A stretch of 64,000 nt of DNA from Puniceicoccales bacterium Verruco_01 (lineage in GTDB: Bacteria > Verrucomicrobiota > Verrucomicrobiia > Opitutales > Oceanipulchritudinaceae). The notes beneath the pieces are model-generated. The model was not told where the DNA came from, did not search any database, and saw nothing but the letters and a program-made list of their open reading frames with translations. Below are positions 1 through 9,469 of the stretch, one piece after another. Position numbers and translations under genes: made by a program. Location: NCBI GenBank assembly GCA_001604565.1, contig LVBV01000018.1:1-64000 (forward strand). Direction: 5' to 3'. Position 1 is the first letter of the stretch; every line of letters starts with the position of its first letter.

Positions 1-287
1 TTTGAGAAACTGGTGCCATCATCAGCGCCGAACAGAACTTTTTCAGCAGACTGTTAGGTATCCGATCAGTAAGTAATACCCAGACATCTTCTGACGCTCT
101 TGAGGCACTTGCCGGGCAGGAATCGCACGACCTTGTGAGCGATTCGAAAACGGTCCGCTAATCCCACTTCGTCCGCGATTTGCGCCGGTCGGCTTTCTTT
201 GTTTCCCGCCGGGCGTTTCGGGCTTTCGACGCTGCCGGATTTCGGCGATGATGATGGGGCGGACCCCCGCAACCATTCTTCGATTCC
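1..287. other. gene-free left edge
   Basis: No convincing coding region is seen; open frames here have no recognisable domain and are overlapped by antisense frames of the downstream gene. The only notable item is the insertion-sequence-end-like motif at 39-58. No clear promoter or ribosome binding site is seen before the gene starting at 288. Confidence 0.5.
39..58 (-). repeat. 20-bp motif shared with 38683-38702
   Basis: TTTTTCAGCAGACTGTTAGG on the + strand matches the reverse complement of 38683-38702 at 19 of 20 positions. The motif resembles terminal repeats of insertion sequences as I remember them; the family cannot be named from sequence alone. No transposase is near either copy, so each may be a relic end or a solo repeat. 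Confidence 0.4.
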
Positions 288-1340
288 ATGACACTTCGCA
301 CATTCCTTACCGCCGCCCTTGCCGTTCTCCCATCCGCCCTTGCTTATGCCGGGGATTCTCCGCTGCCCACGCCGCTTTCGTGGACCTCCACCGGTCCGCT
401 CATCGCACCGGTCCCAGACGCGACGCATCCGATCGTTTCGGTGAAAGACCCGACGATCGTCCGCTTTGACGGCAAGTGGCACGTCTATGCGACGACGGCC
501 AACACGTCGGGCCAGTGGAGCATGGTGTATCTTTCCTTCGCCACCTTTGCCGAGGCGGGAGAGGCCAAACCGTATTACCTCGACCAGAACCCGAACCTCA
601 CGGGCTACCACTGCGCGCCGCAGATCTTCTTTTTCCGTCCGCAGAACAAGTGGTATCTCATCTACCAGTCGCAGCCGCCCACCTTCTCCACGGCGGACGA
701 CCTCGGCAAGCCCGAGACGTGGACGAAGCCCGAAGCCTTCTTTGCCCAAACCCCGAAGAGCGTCGTGGACGGCTGGATCGACTACTGGATCATCTGCGAC
801 GACACCCACGCCTATCTCTTCTTTTCCGACGACCACGGGCGCTTCTACCGCAGCCGCACGAAGCTTGAAAACTTCCCGCAGGGCTTCGAAGAACCCGTCA
901 TCGTCATCCAGGAGCCGCGCGCCTACGACCTCTTCGAGGCAAGCTGCGTCTATCGCCTGAAGGACTCCGGCAAATACCTCGCCATCATCGAGTGCCTCGG
1001 CGGCAAGGAGGGGCGGCGCTACTTCAAGGCCTTCCTTGCGGACAAACTCGACGGCGAGTGGACGCCGGTTGCCGGTGCCTCGACATGGGAGGCGCCCTTC
1101 GCGGGCAGCGCCAATGTAAAGGCGGCGGACGGCGGCACCCTCTGGAGCGCCGACATCAGCCACGGCGAGATCCTGCGCGAGGGTTATGACGAGACGATGA
1201 CCGTCGATCCAAAAAACCTGCACTTCCTCTATCAGGGGCTGAACCGGAATGTCGTGGAGCCGAATTACGGCCTTCTCCCCTACCGCCTCGCCCTGCTGAC
1301 GGCGGAAGGCGCGCAGCCGGTCGAAAAGCTGGAAAAATAG
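288..1340 (+). CDS. secreted GH62-type alpha-L-arabinofuranosidase
   Basis: 350 aa. Residues 1-21 form a Sec signal peptide (hydrophobic run ending ALAYAG), so the enzyme should be exported. The rest matches the five-bladed beta-propeller of glycoside hydrolase family 62, which removes arabinofuranose side chains from arabinoxylan or arabinan. The expected acids are visible: Asp54 in VKDPTIV (base), Asp165 in DGWIDYW (modulator) and Glu217 in LFEASCVYR (acid). Length fits one catalytic domain with no binding module. The ATG at 288 is chosen because the signal peptide follows directly; no Shine-Dalgarno site is seen. It converges with the next gene, so it is probably monocistronic. Family assignment rests on recognised motifs and was not searched. 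Confidence 0.85.
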   Translation: MTLRTFLTAALAVLPSALAYAGDSPLPTPLSWTSTGPLIAPVPDATHPIVSVKDPTIVRFDGKWHVYATTANTSGQWSMVYLSFATFAEAGEAKPYYLDQNPNLTGYHCAPQIFFFRPQNKWYLIYQSQPPTFSTADDLGKPETWTKPEAFFAQTPKSVVDGWIDYWIICDDTHAYLFFSDDHGRFYRSRTKLENFPQGFEEPVIVIQEPRAYDLFEASCVYRLKDSGKYLAIIECLGGKEGRRYFKAFLADKLDGEWTPVAGASTWEAPFAGSANVKAADGGTLWSADISHGEILREGYDETMTVDPKNLHFLYQGLNRNVVEPNYGLLPYRLALLTAEGAQPVEKLEK

Positions 1341-1349
1341 AGGGGCGCT

Positions 1350-3878
1350 CTATCGAATCAGGGCATCCTCGTCCACGAAGGCGTCCGCCTTCCAGTCGTA
1401 GAAGCGCCGCTGCGCAGCCGTGCCGGATTCGTAGCGGTACCAGTTTTCTTTTTCAAAGTTGTAGAACCACGGGTACACGCCCCGCGCCGTCCACCACCAC
1501 GAGCGCGTCCCCTCGTCCCAGAGCCACGTCGAGTCCGGCATACTGCCCTCCCACACATACTGCCATGCGTGAGTGGCGTGCCAGATCCAGCGGCGCGTGG
1601 CATAGTCGCTGTAAAACCAGCCGTACCACGAGGCGTTCCAGCCGTTGGCGCTCCAATCGTAGTCCGGCGCAGCCCACGCGCACGGGTCGTGCCCGATCCA
1701 CTTGAGGCGCGGGATCTCATAGACAACCGTGTCCCGTGCCGGGACTGCGATATCGAAGCGTCCCGTTCCGCCGGAGACGACGAGCGTCGCGGAAGGCGTC
1801 CCGAGGAGCCCGTTGCAAATGTAGGTGCCGTCCGCAACGTGATTGAACACGAGCGAACCGGTCCCGCCTGTTTCCAGCGTGTTCGTCACCATGACGATCA
1901 CCGAGTCGTTCTGATCGACGAAGGCCATGCCGTTCAGACACTGATCCTCCGCCTGAGCCACATGCACGGGGCTCATCTCAAGAAGACGCGCGGAATCGGC
2001 AGCGTCCGGCGAGTTGCCGTCCGGAGAAATGTCGATCACCGGGGCCAGCGCCTCCAGCTTCGCGCGTTCCGCCGCCGGGAGACGGTCACTGTCATACACG
2101 ATCCACGCACAGGGCCGGTCCACAGGATCGACGTCGTCGAGAGTAAGGTCGCTCGCCCAGGGGCCAAGGCACAGGCCCCGCGCCGCGCCGTAGGGATAGT
2201 ATTGCTTCACGGGCGTCAGTTCGCGGACGAGGAGGATCTGCGGGTCCCACCACGAGTTCCCGTTCTTGCCATTGCCGACCTCAAAGGAATTCTGGATTGC
2301 GCGCGAGTAATACATCGCCGGACCGAAGGGATGCCGTGGGATGTGCGCAAGGATCGTGTCATAGACATCCGTATCCACGCTGCCCGCATCCCAGTAGGAG
2401 CGCATGAAGCTCTGCGCGGCGCGGTGGATCAGGCCGTCGCTCCCCAAGATGTGCGTCCACCCGACCGAAAGCCACTGGTGCTTGAGGAATTTGGCGCCCC
2501 ATACCTCATTCTTCCCCGCGTTTTTGAGGGCGATGTCAAACGCACTCTGCCCGCCCGAGGCATCCATCTGCGCGCCAAGAGGCATATCCGGTTCATACGC
2601 CGCGCTGGAACCCATGCAAAACGAGGAAAGCCAGTAGTTGGAAACATCGCGCATCACGTCGGCTTGCAGCTCAATGTTGAAGAACCAGTATTTCCCCGGG
2701 AGCGCATTCTGGCCGCGCGCATAGAGGCGTGTGTCGATGGCGCTGCCGCGGCAGAGGGCGGGATAGCCGGGAAGTTGTCCGCCGACGAAAGGAGTCTTGC
2801 CGCCCTTGAGGATCGTGCGGGCGGTCGTGCCGTAAAATAGGCTGTAAACGGTGCACTTGTAATCCCACCAAAGGCTTTTGGCGTGCTCCTGAACGTAGTC
2901 GGCCCGTTCGTCGATCGTGGCGCCCGGCACGTCGATCCCGGCCCAAGACTCGAAGTCGTCGAGAATGCGCGCGTTGTAGTCGATGGCATCGCCCCACTCA
3001 AGGCCCACGACATAATCCGCGCACATGATGCCGCGACAGTGGACCGTGAGGGCCAGCTGACCGAGCTGATACCCCTCCCACTGTCCGAAGGTGGTCTTGT
3101 CCGAATCGAAGGGCCACGCGCCCCATTCGGTGGGCCAGTCGGCCTTGTCCATCACCATAAGTGGCGTGACATAACCCGCCTCCGTGTTGCCGTTCCAGTT
3201 GGTGGAGCGATACTTCGCGTGATCGGGGTCGCTCATCCAGACCCCGTACTGCCGCCAGCCGTCCTCGGCGGACATGTCGGCGATGCCGTTATCGGGATCG
3301 CCGCCCGTGCAGGCGGTGTATTCATAACCCCATGCCACGCAGCCGAGGACCGGCGCAAGACCCGCCTCCTCGCAACCGTCGGCAGCGAAAACCATGTCAA
3401 AGTAATGCTGGTCGATGAAAGAGTTGCCGTTCCAGAATAGCTGCTGCGGCCAAGCAAAGCCCGCCGCGCCCCAGGGCTGGGCAAAGGCGCCGTGAGACTC
3501 CGACTGGAATACCGGACGGTCGGCACTCGGCCCCAAGGGCTGCGGCAGGACCGTCAAAAGAAGAAGAGTGTCCGCCGTTTCCTGGCCAACCGATGCCCGG
3601 ATGCGGGCTTTGTAACCGCCGGGCGTTTCGGGAATGCCGGAAAGAACACCGCTGGCGGGATCAAGGACGATTCCCGGCGGCAGGGCCCCAGAAGCGACGG
3701 CAAAGACGGGGCTTCCTGAAAAGCCGGAAACCGCTGGAAAAAGTGACCTCGCCGCCTCACCCATATGGAGCGGCACGGGATTGTAACTCAAGCCCGCGGC
3801 TGCGGACAAGGAAGCTCCGGCGAACAGGAACAAGGCACACAAAGCCCTGACTGTCAGGGAAAAAAAGACTCGGAACAT
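1350..3878 (-). CDS. large secreted protein, putative-Ig N-terminus and tryptophan-rich C-terminus
   Basis: 842 aa. Signal peptide at about 1-27. Residues about 30-115 look like a putative-Ig (He_PIG) domain, with the typical ALPPGIVLDPASGVLSGIP pattern. Residues about 120-700 are rich in Trp, Tyr, Gly and Asp (for example VGLEWGDAID and FNIELQADVM) and suggest a glycoside-hydrolase-like barrel, but no family is recognised. The last 120 residues are very rich in tryptophan (WIWHATHAW, WYGWFYSDYA, RSWWWTARGVYPW) and look like the short W-rich repeats at the C-termini of some verrucomicrobial surface proteins. It lies tail to tail with the GH62 gene, 9 bp apart. A polysaccharide-directed role is inferred from context only. 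Confidence 0.75.
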   Translation of the reverse strand: MFRVFFSLTVRALCALFLFAGASLSAAAGLSYNPVPLHMGEAARSLFPAVSGFSGSPVFAVASGALPPGIVLDPASGVLSGIPETPGGYKARIRASVGQETADTLLLLTVLPQPLGPSADRPVFQSESHGAFAQPWGAAGFAWPQQLFWNGNSFIDQHYFDMVFAADGCEEAGLAPVLGCVAWGYEYTACTGGDPDNGIADMSAEDGWRQYGVWMSDPDHAKYRSTNWNGNTEAGYVTPLMVMDKADWPTEWGAWPFDSDKTTFGQWEGYQLGQLALTVHCRGIMCADYVVGLEWGDAIDYNARILDDFESWAGIDVPGATIDERADYVQEHAKSLWWDYKCTVYSLFYGTTARTILKGGKTPFVGGQLPGYPALCRGSAIDTRLYARGQNALPGKYWFFNIELQADVMRDVSNYWLSSFCMGSSAAYEPDMPLGAQMDASGGQSAFDIALKNAGKNEVWGAKFLKHQWLSVGWTHILGSDGLIHRAAQSFMRSYWDAGSVDTDVYDTILAHIPRHPFGPAMYYSRAIQNSFEVGNGKNGNSWWDPQILLVRELTPVKQYYPYGAARGLCLGPWASDLTLDDVDPVDRPCAWIVYDSDRLPAAERAKLEALAPVIDISPDGNSPDAADSARLLEMSPVHVAQAEDQCLNGMAFVDQNDSVIVMVTNTLETGGTGSLVFNHVADGTYICNGLLGTPSATLVVSGGTGRFDIAVPARDTVVYEIPRLKWIGHDPCAWAAPDYDWSANGWNASWYGWFYSDYATRRWIWHATHAWQYVWEGSMPDSTWLWDEGTRSWWWTARGVYPWFYNFEKENWYRYESGTAAQRRFYDWKADAFVDEDALIR

Positions 3879-3974
3879 GAGCGCAACTGGTAGCCGCGTT
3901 CAACCCCGGGGGCAATCACAAAGAAGAATGCACCCTCGGGATCGCCTCCTTTGACCCGCTTTTGACCGTCCGAC

Positions 3975-4007
3975 AAAAAAGGCGTTTCCGAAGAACGGAA
4001 ACGCCTT
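3975..4007 (-). terminator. rho-independent terminator of the 577-aa gene
   Basis: A perfect 12-bp inverted repeat (AAGGCGTTTCCG / CGGAAACGCCTT) with a 5-nt loop is followed on the minus strand by a run of T residues. It lies just downstream of the stop codon at 4030, in the sense of that gene. Confidence 0.85.
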
Positions 4008-4029
4008 GAAAGACGAATGAGGGAACGAC

Positions 4030-5763
4030 CTATTCGGCGCTCTTCTTTTCTGCGTCCGGCACTGGTGCGGCAGGGCCTTCCGCAACCGGAGTCTCCGGCT
4101 CGGGGACGGGAGCCTCGGCAGCTTTGAGGGCGTCTTCAAGCACCACCGGTTCCGAAGCATCCGGTGCCGCGATCGCGGAAGCGGAGCCTTCAGGTGAGGT
4201 CACGGGTGATTCCTCCGCCGCGTTCTCCGCCGCGGAATCGTCCTCTGCGGGTGCGGAACCGCTCACCGGCGGCGGCGCAAAGAGCTTGCCGTTGGAGTAT
4301 TCCGTCACGTAGCCACTCGTGATGAGCCAGCGCAGGTCCGTGCGCAGCAGGCGCAGGCGTTCCAGCTCCTGCGGGGCCAGAGTGGCCTCGCCTTCCGCCG
4401 GAATCTGCGTGCCAAGGTATTCCTTGGGCAGGTCCGACGCCGGGAAAAGCGGGTGCGCCTCGATGAACTCGATGAGCTGCTGAATGGATTCGCCGAACGT
4501 CTCGCCCACCTTCCGGAAGTTCCGGCGGATGGCACAGACGTAGGAAATACCCTTTGATCCCTTCTTGTAGACCGAGAAGCCCATGCGGCGCAGCCTTCCG
4601 CGCAGGTTGTTCGCCGTGTCGAGCGGGAAGCGCCTCTGGTCGGCAAGGATCGTCTCGATGCTCCTGCGAATGGGGCTTGCGGGCATCTGCTCGATAATGC
4701 GTCCAGAGAACCGTGCGCTCTGCACCGCCTTCACGAGTTTTTCCTTGGAGTGAAGGACGATCTGGAAGCGAGCGGCCTCGATCGTGTCGAACTCCGCGGG
4801 CGCGCCCTCGATCGGCTCCTTGAGCTTGTAGCGCGTCTGCTTCTTCATCTTCTCCAGCCACTGGTCGATCACTTCCTTTTCACGCACCGTCTCGATGCGG
4901 GAAAGGAAACGCTCGTAGGACATGCCGGAACAGCGGGCGGCGTAATGGGCCTGGAGAATCTGCGGGTATTTGTGGTAATTCGGCGGAGCAAGAAGCTCGC
5001 CCGTGATCCCGCAACGGTTCACAAACTGGAAATTCCCCTTCGGCGGCTCCACCTCGATCTCCTCGACATCGAGGAAATTCGACAGGTTTACCGTGAAGAC
5101 GTGGGCCAGTGCCGCATCCTCGCTCTCGAAGGGCATGTTGTCCGGCTGCGAGAGAAAGAGAGTGGAAGGCTGTGCGCCCTCGATCGGATGAACCACAACG
5201 ACAAAGCGTTCGGGTTTCTCCAGAATCAGGCGCGCGATTTCAAAAAGCTCGTAGGTGCGTCCGGAATTCTTGATCGCCGTGCCGAGGAGCTTGAAAGGCT
5301 CGTCCTCCGGATAGAGGGCGACATTCACGATCGGCTGGAACGGTGGGGGCGGTGCCGACGGACGTGAAAACTCGCGGCGCGGCGGACGTTCCCCGCGGGG
5401 AGGACGGTTTTCACCGGCGGGACGGTCTGCGTTCTCGCTCTTCTGCTGGGGTGCTCCGTCGCGACGCGGCGGACGGCGGTCGCGCTGTGGCGCGCCTGCG
5501 AAACCGCGTTGCGGTCTTCCCGGTCTTTCCCGCTCCTCTCGGAATTCGTATTTCGGGGTATTTTCGACGACGGGGCCACTGCTCCATCTCGGCCCGAGGG
5601 CTAGATCGTTAAGACTCGTGAGGTCGATGCCTTTGTTTTCAGGCACCTGTGATTCATTCCGGGGTGTATCCTCGGCCATTGGCTTCGATGGGTAAAGTTT
5701 GTCCATGCAGTCCGAAATCCCGGTAAACGTCAAGCTCTCGAAAGGCCCTGCATAACTACTCAT
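4030..5763 (-). CDS. unknown 577-aa protein with Arg/Pro-rich disordered segment
   Basis: Not assigned to a family. Residues about 70-140 are low-complexity and rich in Arg, Pro and Gly (RRPPRRDGAP, RPPRGERPPRRE), as in RNA-binding or scaffold tails. Residues about 145-500 look folded, with a basic stretch (RSIETILADQRRFPL, RLRRMGFSVYKKGSKG) that could bind nucleic acid. The last 75 residues are Ala/Glu/Pro-rich. No signal peptide or membrane segment, so probably cytoplasmic. Start is uncertain: Met1 has no Shine-Dalgarno site, and Met20 or Met29 are alternatives that leave the folded part intact. A strong terminator follows the stop. The gene lies downstream of recA on the same strand. Confidence 0.8.
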   Translation of the reverse strand: MSSYAGPFESLTFTGISDCMDKLYPSKPMAEDTPRNESQVPENKGIDLTSLNDLALGPRWSSGPVVENTPKYEFREERERPGRPQRGFAGAPQRDRRPPRRDGAPQQKSENADRPAGENRPPRGERPPRREFSRPSAPPPPFQPIVNVALYPEDEPFKLLGTAIKNSGRTYELFEIARLILEKPERFVVVVHPIEGAQPSTLFLSQPDNMPFESEDAALAHVFTVNLSNFLDVEEIEVEPPKGNFQFVNRCGITGELLAPPNYHKYPQILQAHYAARCSGMSYERFLSRIETVREKEVIDQWLEKMKKQTRYKLKEPIEGAPAEFDTIEAARFQIVLHSKEKLVKAVQSARFSGRIIEQMPASPIRRSIETILADQRRFPLDTANNLRGRLRRMGFSVYKKGSKGISYVCAIRRNFRKVGETFGESIQQLIEFIEAHPLFPASDLPKEYLGTQIPAEGEATLAPQELERLRLLRTDLRWLITSGYVTEYSNGKLFAPPPVSGSAPAEDDSAAENAAEESPVTSPEGSASAIAAPDASEPVVLEDALKAAEAPVPEPETPVAEGPAAPVPDAEKKSAE

Positions 5764-5906
5764 TCACGAATATTGCAAAAAATGCAGCAAACGAGAGGAA
5801 CGCGGGTCCTTTACGGGTGCCGGGAAGACGGCTGATGCTTCTTGTGAGAATACCCCGCGCAGAAGGGTTTTCCCACCGCAAATGTTTCAACACGGTGTCG
5901 TGTCGG

Positions 5907-7025
5907 TTACGCTTCCTCTGCGGAGTTCGCAGAACCGGCATCCGCTTCGCCGCCATCCGCAGGGGCTACGTCCCCGCCCTCTGCCAGAGCCTTGCCGCCC
6001 ACCATGCCGCCGGAGGCAGCCACCTTGTCCATGATGGCCTTCGTGAGTTCGTCGGCAAGGACTGCGTTGTCGGCAAGAGCCTGCTTGGCGGCCTCCCTGC
6101 CCTGTCCCACGAGGTTTCCGTTGTAGCTGATCCAGCTTCCCTTCTTTTCCAGAATCTTGTGCTCAAGGCCTAGGTCGATAATGGAGCCGGTGCGGCTGAT
6201 GCCCTCGTTGTACATGATGTCGAACTCGCACTCGTTGTACGGCGGGGCGACCTTGTTCTTCACCACCTTGACGCGCGTGCGGTTGCCAATAACCTTGCCC
6301 GCGGAATCCTTGATCGCGCCGATGCGGCGGATGTCGATGCGGACCGAGGCGAAAAACTTGAGGGCGCGACCGCCGGGCGTGGTCTCGGGATTGCCGAACA
6401 TGACGCCGATCTTCTCGCGGATCTGATTGGTGAAGATGGTGACACAGTTGGTACGGTTGATCGCGGCGGTGAGGCGGCGCATGGCCTGGCTCATCATGCG
6501 GGCCTGCAGGCCCACCGTGGAATCGCCAAACTGGCCCTCCAGTTCCGCCTTGGAGACGAGGGCCGCCACCGAGTCGATCACGATGATGTCGATCGCGCCC
6601 GAGCGGATGAGGGTCTCGGCGATGTTGAGAGCGTCCTCGCCGCTCTCCGGCTGGGAGACGAGAAGATTGTCCACATCCACGCCGAGGATGCGCGCGTAAC
6701 GCGGGTCGAGAGCGTGCTCGGTGTCGATGAAGACGGCGCGGCCGCCTTTCTTCTGCGCCTGCGCGATGAGGGAAAGGCAGAGGGTCGTCTTGCCGCTGGA
6801 TTCCGGCCCGTAGATTTCCGCGATGCGTCCGCGAGGCAGGCCGCCCACGCCTAGGGCAAGGTCGATCGCGACGGAGCCGGTCGAGATCACCTCGATATTG
6901 ATCTTGGAAGCCTCGCCGATGCGCATGATGGCGCCTTCGCCGAACTGCTTGTTGATGGCTGAAAGCGCGAGGTCCAGCTCCGCGCTGCCGCTGCTGGCGG
7001 CTTCCGTCTTGGGGGTCTTGGGCAT
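5907..7025 (-). CDS. recA: recombinase RecA
   Basis: 372 aa, the usual length. Walker A is GPESSGKTT and Walker B is [10 protein letters not shown]; the DNA-binding loops ([29 protein letters not shown]) are complete. It forms ATP-dependent filaments on single-stranded DNA for homologous recombination and triggers LexA cleavage. The open frame extends 68 codons further upstream, but the ATG at 7025 ([12 protein letters not shown]) matches where RecA proteins begin. The C-terminus is acidic ([16 protein letters not shown]), as is common. No intein. No SOS box was recognised upstream and recX is not adjacent. Confidence 0.98.
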   Translation of the reverse strand: MPKTPKTEAASSGSAELDLALSAINKQFGEGAIMRIGEASKINIEVISTGSVAIDLALGVGGLPRGRIAEIYGPESSGKTTLCLSLIAQAQKKGGRAVFIDTEHALDPRYARILGVDVDNLLVSQPESGEDALNIAETLIRSGAIDIIVIDSVAALVSKAELEGQFGDSTVGLQARMMSQAMRRLTAAINRTNCVTIFTNQIREKIGVMFGNPETTPGGRALKFFASVRIDIRRIGAIKDSAGKVIGNRTRVKVVKNKVAPPYNECEFDIMYNEGISRTGSIIDLGLEHKILEKKGSWISYNGNLVGQGREAAKQALADNAVLADELTKAIMDKVAASGGMVGGKALAEGGDVAPADGGEADAGSANSAEEA

Positions 7026-7244
7026 GGTATTGGGAAAGGTTTGAGGGTTTCTGGCAGGGGGGCCGCACTCTCGCGCGGGTCCATGTGTGGATACTGGCAG
7101 CGCGTCCAAGAACCTGCAAGAACAAATGTAATAATGTTCACTAGACAGTGAAACCTTGCACCAACGCACCCGGGAAGCCGGCACGAGGGCATGAAAATGC
7201 CCGCGCGTGAGACATCGTGCGGGCGGCAATCGTCGAGGGGAAAA

Positions 7245-7321
7245 TGGTGGGAGAGCGGGGACTCGAACCCCGGACCTCCTGCGTGTGAAGCAGGCGCTCT
7301 AACCAACTGAGCTACTCCCCC
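7245..7321 (-). tRNA. tRNA-Val (CAC anticodon)
   Basis: On the minus strand a full cloverleaf folds. The acceptor stem GGGGGAG pairs with CTCTCCC with one G-U. The anticodon stem CCTGC/GCAGG closes loop TTCACAC, giving anticodon CAC (reads GUG). The T-arm is CGGGG-TTCGAGT-CCCCG, then discriminator A and an encoded CCA. Confidence 0.95.
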
Positions 7322-7334
7322 GTTGGGAAGGGGG

Positions 7335-7364
7335 TAAAGTGCACATGCCGCATCGCGTTGTCAA
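7335..7364 (-). promoter_or_regulatory. candidate promoter of tRNA-Val
   Basis: Minus strand reads TTGACA (7364-7359), about 17-18 nt, then CACTTTA before the tRNA 5' end at 7321. The -35 matches the sigma-70 consensus perfectly; the -10 is weak. The string TTGACAACGCG recurs before tRNA-Leu at 16852. Confidence 0.45.
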
Positions 7365-7660
7365 CCAAACAAGTTGTGGCTTTTTTCGGAAGAAGGTTGG
7401 ACAAATCCCCTCTGTCAGCGGGCGCGGCCCTTCAAAACCGCATCGGAATCACGGATTCGCAAACAATTGTCCATCAATCCGTAACAATGAAACTTTTATT
7501 CGCATAACGTTTTATGGTTGCCCGTTTCTTTGTGCCGTCCCTATCCTGTGCTTTTCAGCCCCAGGCTTCGTTTCCACGCCCCATTCCCGAACCGGGTTAA
7601 CTTTTTCAAAGCCTGGCCGATACCCCAACCAGCAGGTTGAACTGCATTGGGGAAAGCAGT
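7365..7660. other. intergenic region, no gene seen
   Basis: AT-richer spacer between the tRNA-Val promoter and the small gene at 7661. No RNA fold, repeat or domain-bearing frame is recognised. It must hold the promoter of the downstream gene, but no convincing -35/-10 pair is identified. Confidence 0.4.
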
Positions 7661-7957
7661 ATGGCACAACAGTTTGACAGCGATCTCTTAAGAAAGATCG
7701 ACGCGATGACGCCGGATCAGCTCATCGCGTTCAAACAGGTTTGTCCCACGGACCTGCGGCACTACATGAACGTGCAGCGCGCGTGGATCGAAGAGGATAT
7801 CTATTACCTCGGCTGCGAGCTGAACCGCCCGCCCTCGCCTTCGCAGATTGCCGAACGCATTCTGACCGGCAAGCAGTCCCGCCGCTTCCGCGCCTATTAC
7901 GCGATGCGCTATCCGGAAAAAGTCAGCTGTCCGGAATCCCTCGCGCTGCTCCAGTAG
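7661..7957 (+). CDS. small unknown cytoplasmic protein
   Basis: 98 aa from the ATG at 7661. A purine-rich GGGGAAAG lies about 6 nt upstream and decides this start over one 8 codons earlier. The protein appears mostly helical, with charged helices (DSDLLRKIDAMTPDQLIAFKQ, QRAWIEEDIYYLGCELN) and a basic C-terminal half (GKQSRRFRAYYAMRYPE). The PSPSQIAERIL segment could be a helix-turn-helix, but this is weak. No signal peptide. It stands alone and no function is assigned. Confidence 0.7.
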   Translation: MAQQFDSDLLRKIDAMTPDQLIAFKQVCPTDLRHYMNVQRAWIEEDIYYLGCELNRPPSPSQIAERILTGKQSRRFRAYYAMRYPEKVSCPESLALLQ

Positions 7958-8001
7958 TGTGTCAGGGTTTCACTCCGCTCAGGAGCGCCTTTGCCGATCC
8001 C

Positions 8002-8021
8002 ACGCCTTCCGGCGTCATTTT
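8002..8021 (+). terminator. weak terminator after the small gene
   Basis: A 5-bp stem (ACGCC/GGCGT) with TTCC loop is followed by CATTTTA. It lies about 45 nt after the stop at 7957 and between convergent genes. The stem is short. Confidence 0.35.
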
Positions 8022-8053
8022 ATGTACGCCGACTCCTCGGGAAAGGAAGCGGT

Positions 8054-9421
8054 TCACTTCCGCGCAACGGCCTTCCAGATCGCCTCGGAGACCTTTGTGC
8101 AGCGGCGGAAGACCTCAAGGCTCAGGTTCTCGTTCGGCGAATGCATGCAGGAATCCGGCAGGGCCACGCCGAGCATCAGGGCATCCATGCCGAGGATGCG
8201 ACGGATGTCCGAGAGGATGGGCACGCTGCCGCCCTCGCGCAGGTAATGCGGCGGATTGCCGAAGCTGGCGCGAACCTCGCGATCCGCCGCAGCAAACGCG
8301 CGGGCTTTTGCCGAATCGAGCCCCTCGCCGGAAAGGTGCGGGGGCAGGACGACGTAGGGGTCGCCCGCGCTGTGGTGGATGATTTCCATCGTCACCCCCT
8401 GCGGACAGCGCGCGCGAATCGCCTTGTCCACAAGGTCCAGAATGGCTTCGCCCTCCTGATCGGGCACGAGGCGGCAGCTGATCTTGACCGAGGCTTTGGC
8501 GGGGATGATCGTCTTGCTTCCCGGCCCCTGATATCCGCCGGTGATGCCGTTATATTCAAGGGTGGGACCGAAGGAGCGGGACTCGAAAACCCCGTATCCT
8601 TCCGGCGTGACGAATGCGGGAACGCCGAGAAGTTTCTTGTAGGCCTCCACATTGTCGCCCATGCGGGCCAGTTCGGCCTTCTCCCAGTCCAGAGCCGGGC
8701 GCACCGCGTCGTAAAAGCCGGGAATCGTCACGCGGCCCTTCTCGTCGTGCAGACCGGCGCAGAGCTTTGCGAGCGCGCGGATCGGGTTCATCACAGGTCC
8801 GCCGTTGATGCCAGAGTGCAGGTCCTGCTTAGGCCCGCGCAGGATCACCTCCAGGCAGGCAAGGCCGCGCAGCCCCGTCGTGATCGTGGCGTCGTCCGGC
8901 CCGGCGTTGTTCGTATCGCTCATGAGGACGAAGTCACCGGCAAGCTCCTCCTTTTTCGCCTCCATGACGGCGGCTAGGTTCACGCTGCCGACTTCCTCCT
9001 CGCCCTCGACAAGGAAGGTGGCGCGTACAGGGAAGTCCGGATACGCCTCCAGCAACTTCGCAAAGGCCGCGATGTGCACCATGAGTGGCCCCTTGTCGTC
9101 CGCCGTGCCGCGACCGTACATGAAGCCATTCTTCACCACGGGCTCGAAGGGCGGCGTGTTCCACTCGTCGAGCGGGTCCTGCGGCTGCACGTCGTAATGG
9201 CCGTACACCACCACGTGGGGCCAGGCAGGGTCGCCCCCGCGTCTGCCGATCACCACCGGATGCCCCGGCGTCGGCACGACCTCGACCTCGCATCCGCAGT
9301 GCCTGCGCAAAAGCTCCGAAAGGAACCGCACCGCCCCGTCCATGCCCGCCTTCGCGGACGGATCGGCGGATACGCTCCCGAAACGGACAAAATCGGCAAC
9401 GGCTTTTTCAGCGTCAAACAT
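8054..9421 (-). CDS. M20-family dipeptidase
   Basis: 455 aa zinc metallopeptidase of the ArgE/DapE/CPG2 group, closest in style to cytosolic nonspecific dipeptidases. Metal and catalytic motifs are in order: VVYGHYDVQP (first metal His and catalytic Asp), GRGTADDKGP (bridging Asp), LVEGEEEVGS (catalytic Glu and metal Glu), FVLMSDTN (Asp) and a C-terminal His in REGGSVP-type context. No signal peptide, so it probably cleaves dipeptides in the cytoplasm. The ATG at 9421 is chosen because family similarity begins at MFDAEKAVADFVRFGS; an earlier Met at 9433 is possible. It lies 48 bp downstream of vapC on the same strand. Confidence 0.9.
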   Translation of the reverse strand: MFDAEKAVADFVRFGSVSADPSAKAGMDGAVRFLSELLRRHCGCEVEVVPTPGHPVVIGRRGGDPAWPHVVVYGHYDVQPQDPLDEWNTPPFEPVVKNGFMYGRGTADDKGPLMVHIAAFAKLLEAYPDFPVRATFLVEGEEEVGSVNLAAVMEAKKEELAGDFVLMSDTNNAGPDDATITTGLRGLACLEVILRGPKQDLHSGINGGPVMNPIRALAKLCAGLHDEKGRVTIPGFYDAVRPALDWEKAELARMGDNVEAYKKLLGVPAFVTPEGYGVFESRSFGPTLEYNGITGGYQGPGSKTIIPAKASVKISCRLVPDQEGEAILDLVDKAIRARCPQGVTMEIIHHSAGDPYVVLPPHLSGEGLDSAKARAFAAADREVRASFGNPPHYLREGGSVPILSDIRRILGMDALMLGVALPDSCMHSPNENLSLEVFRRCTKVSEAIWKAVARK

Positions 9422-9469
9422 AGCTGCGAGCATCGCCCGCAAAGGCCAGCGACGCAAGCGCGCAAAACG

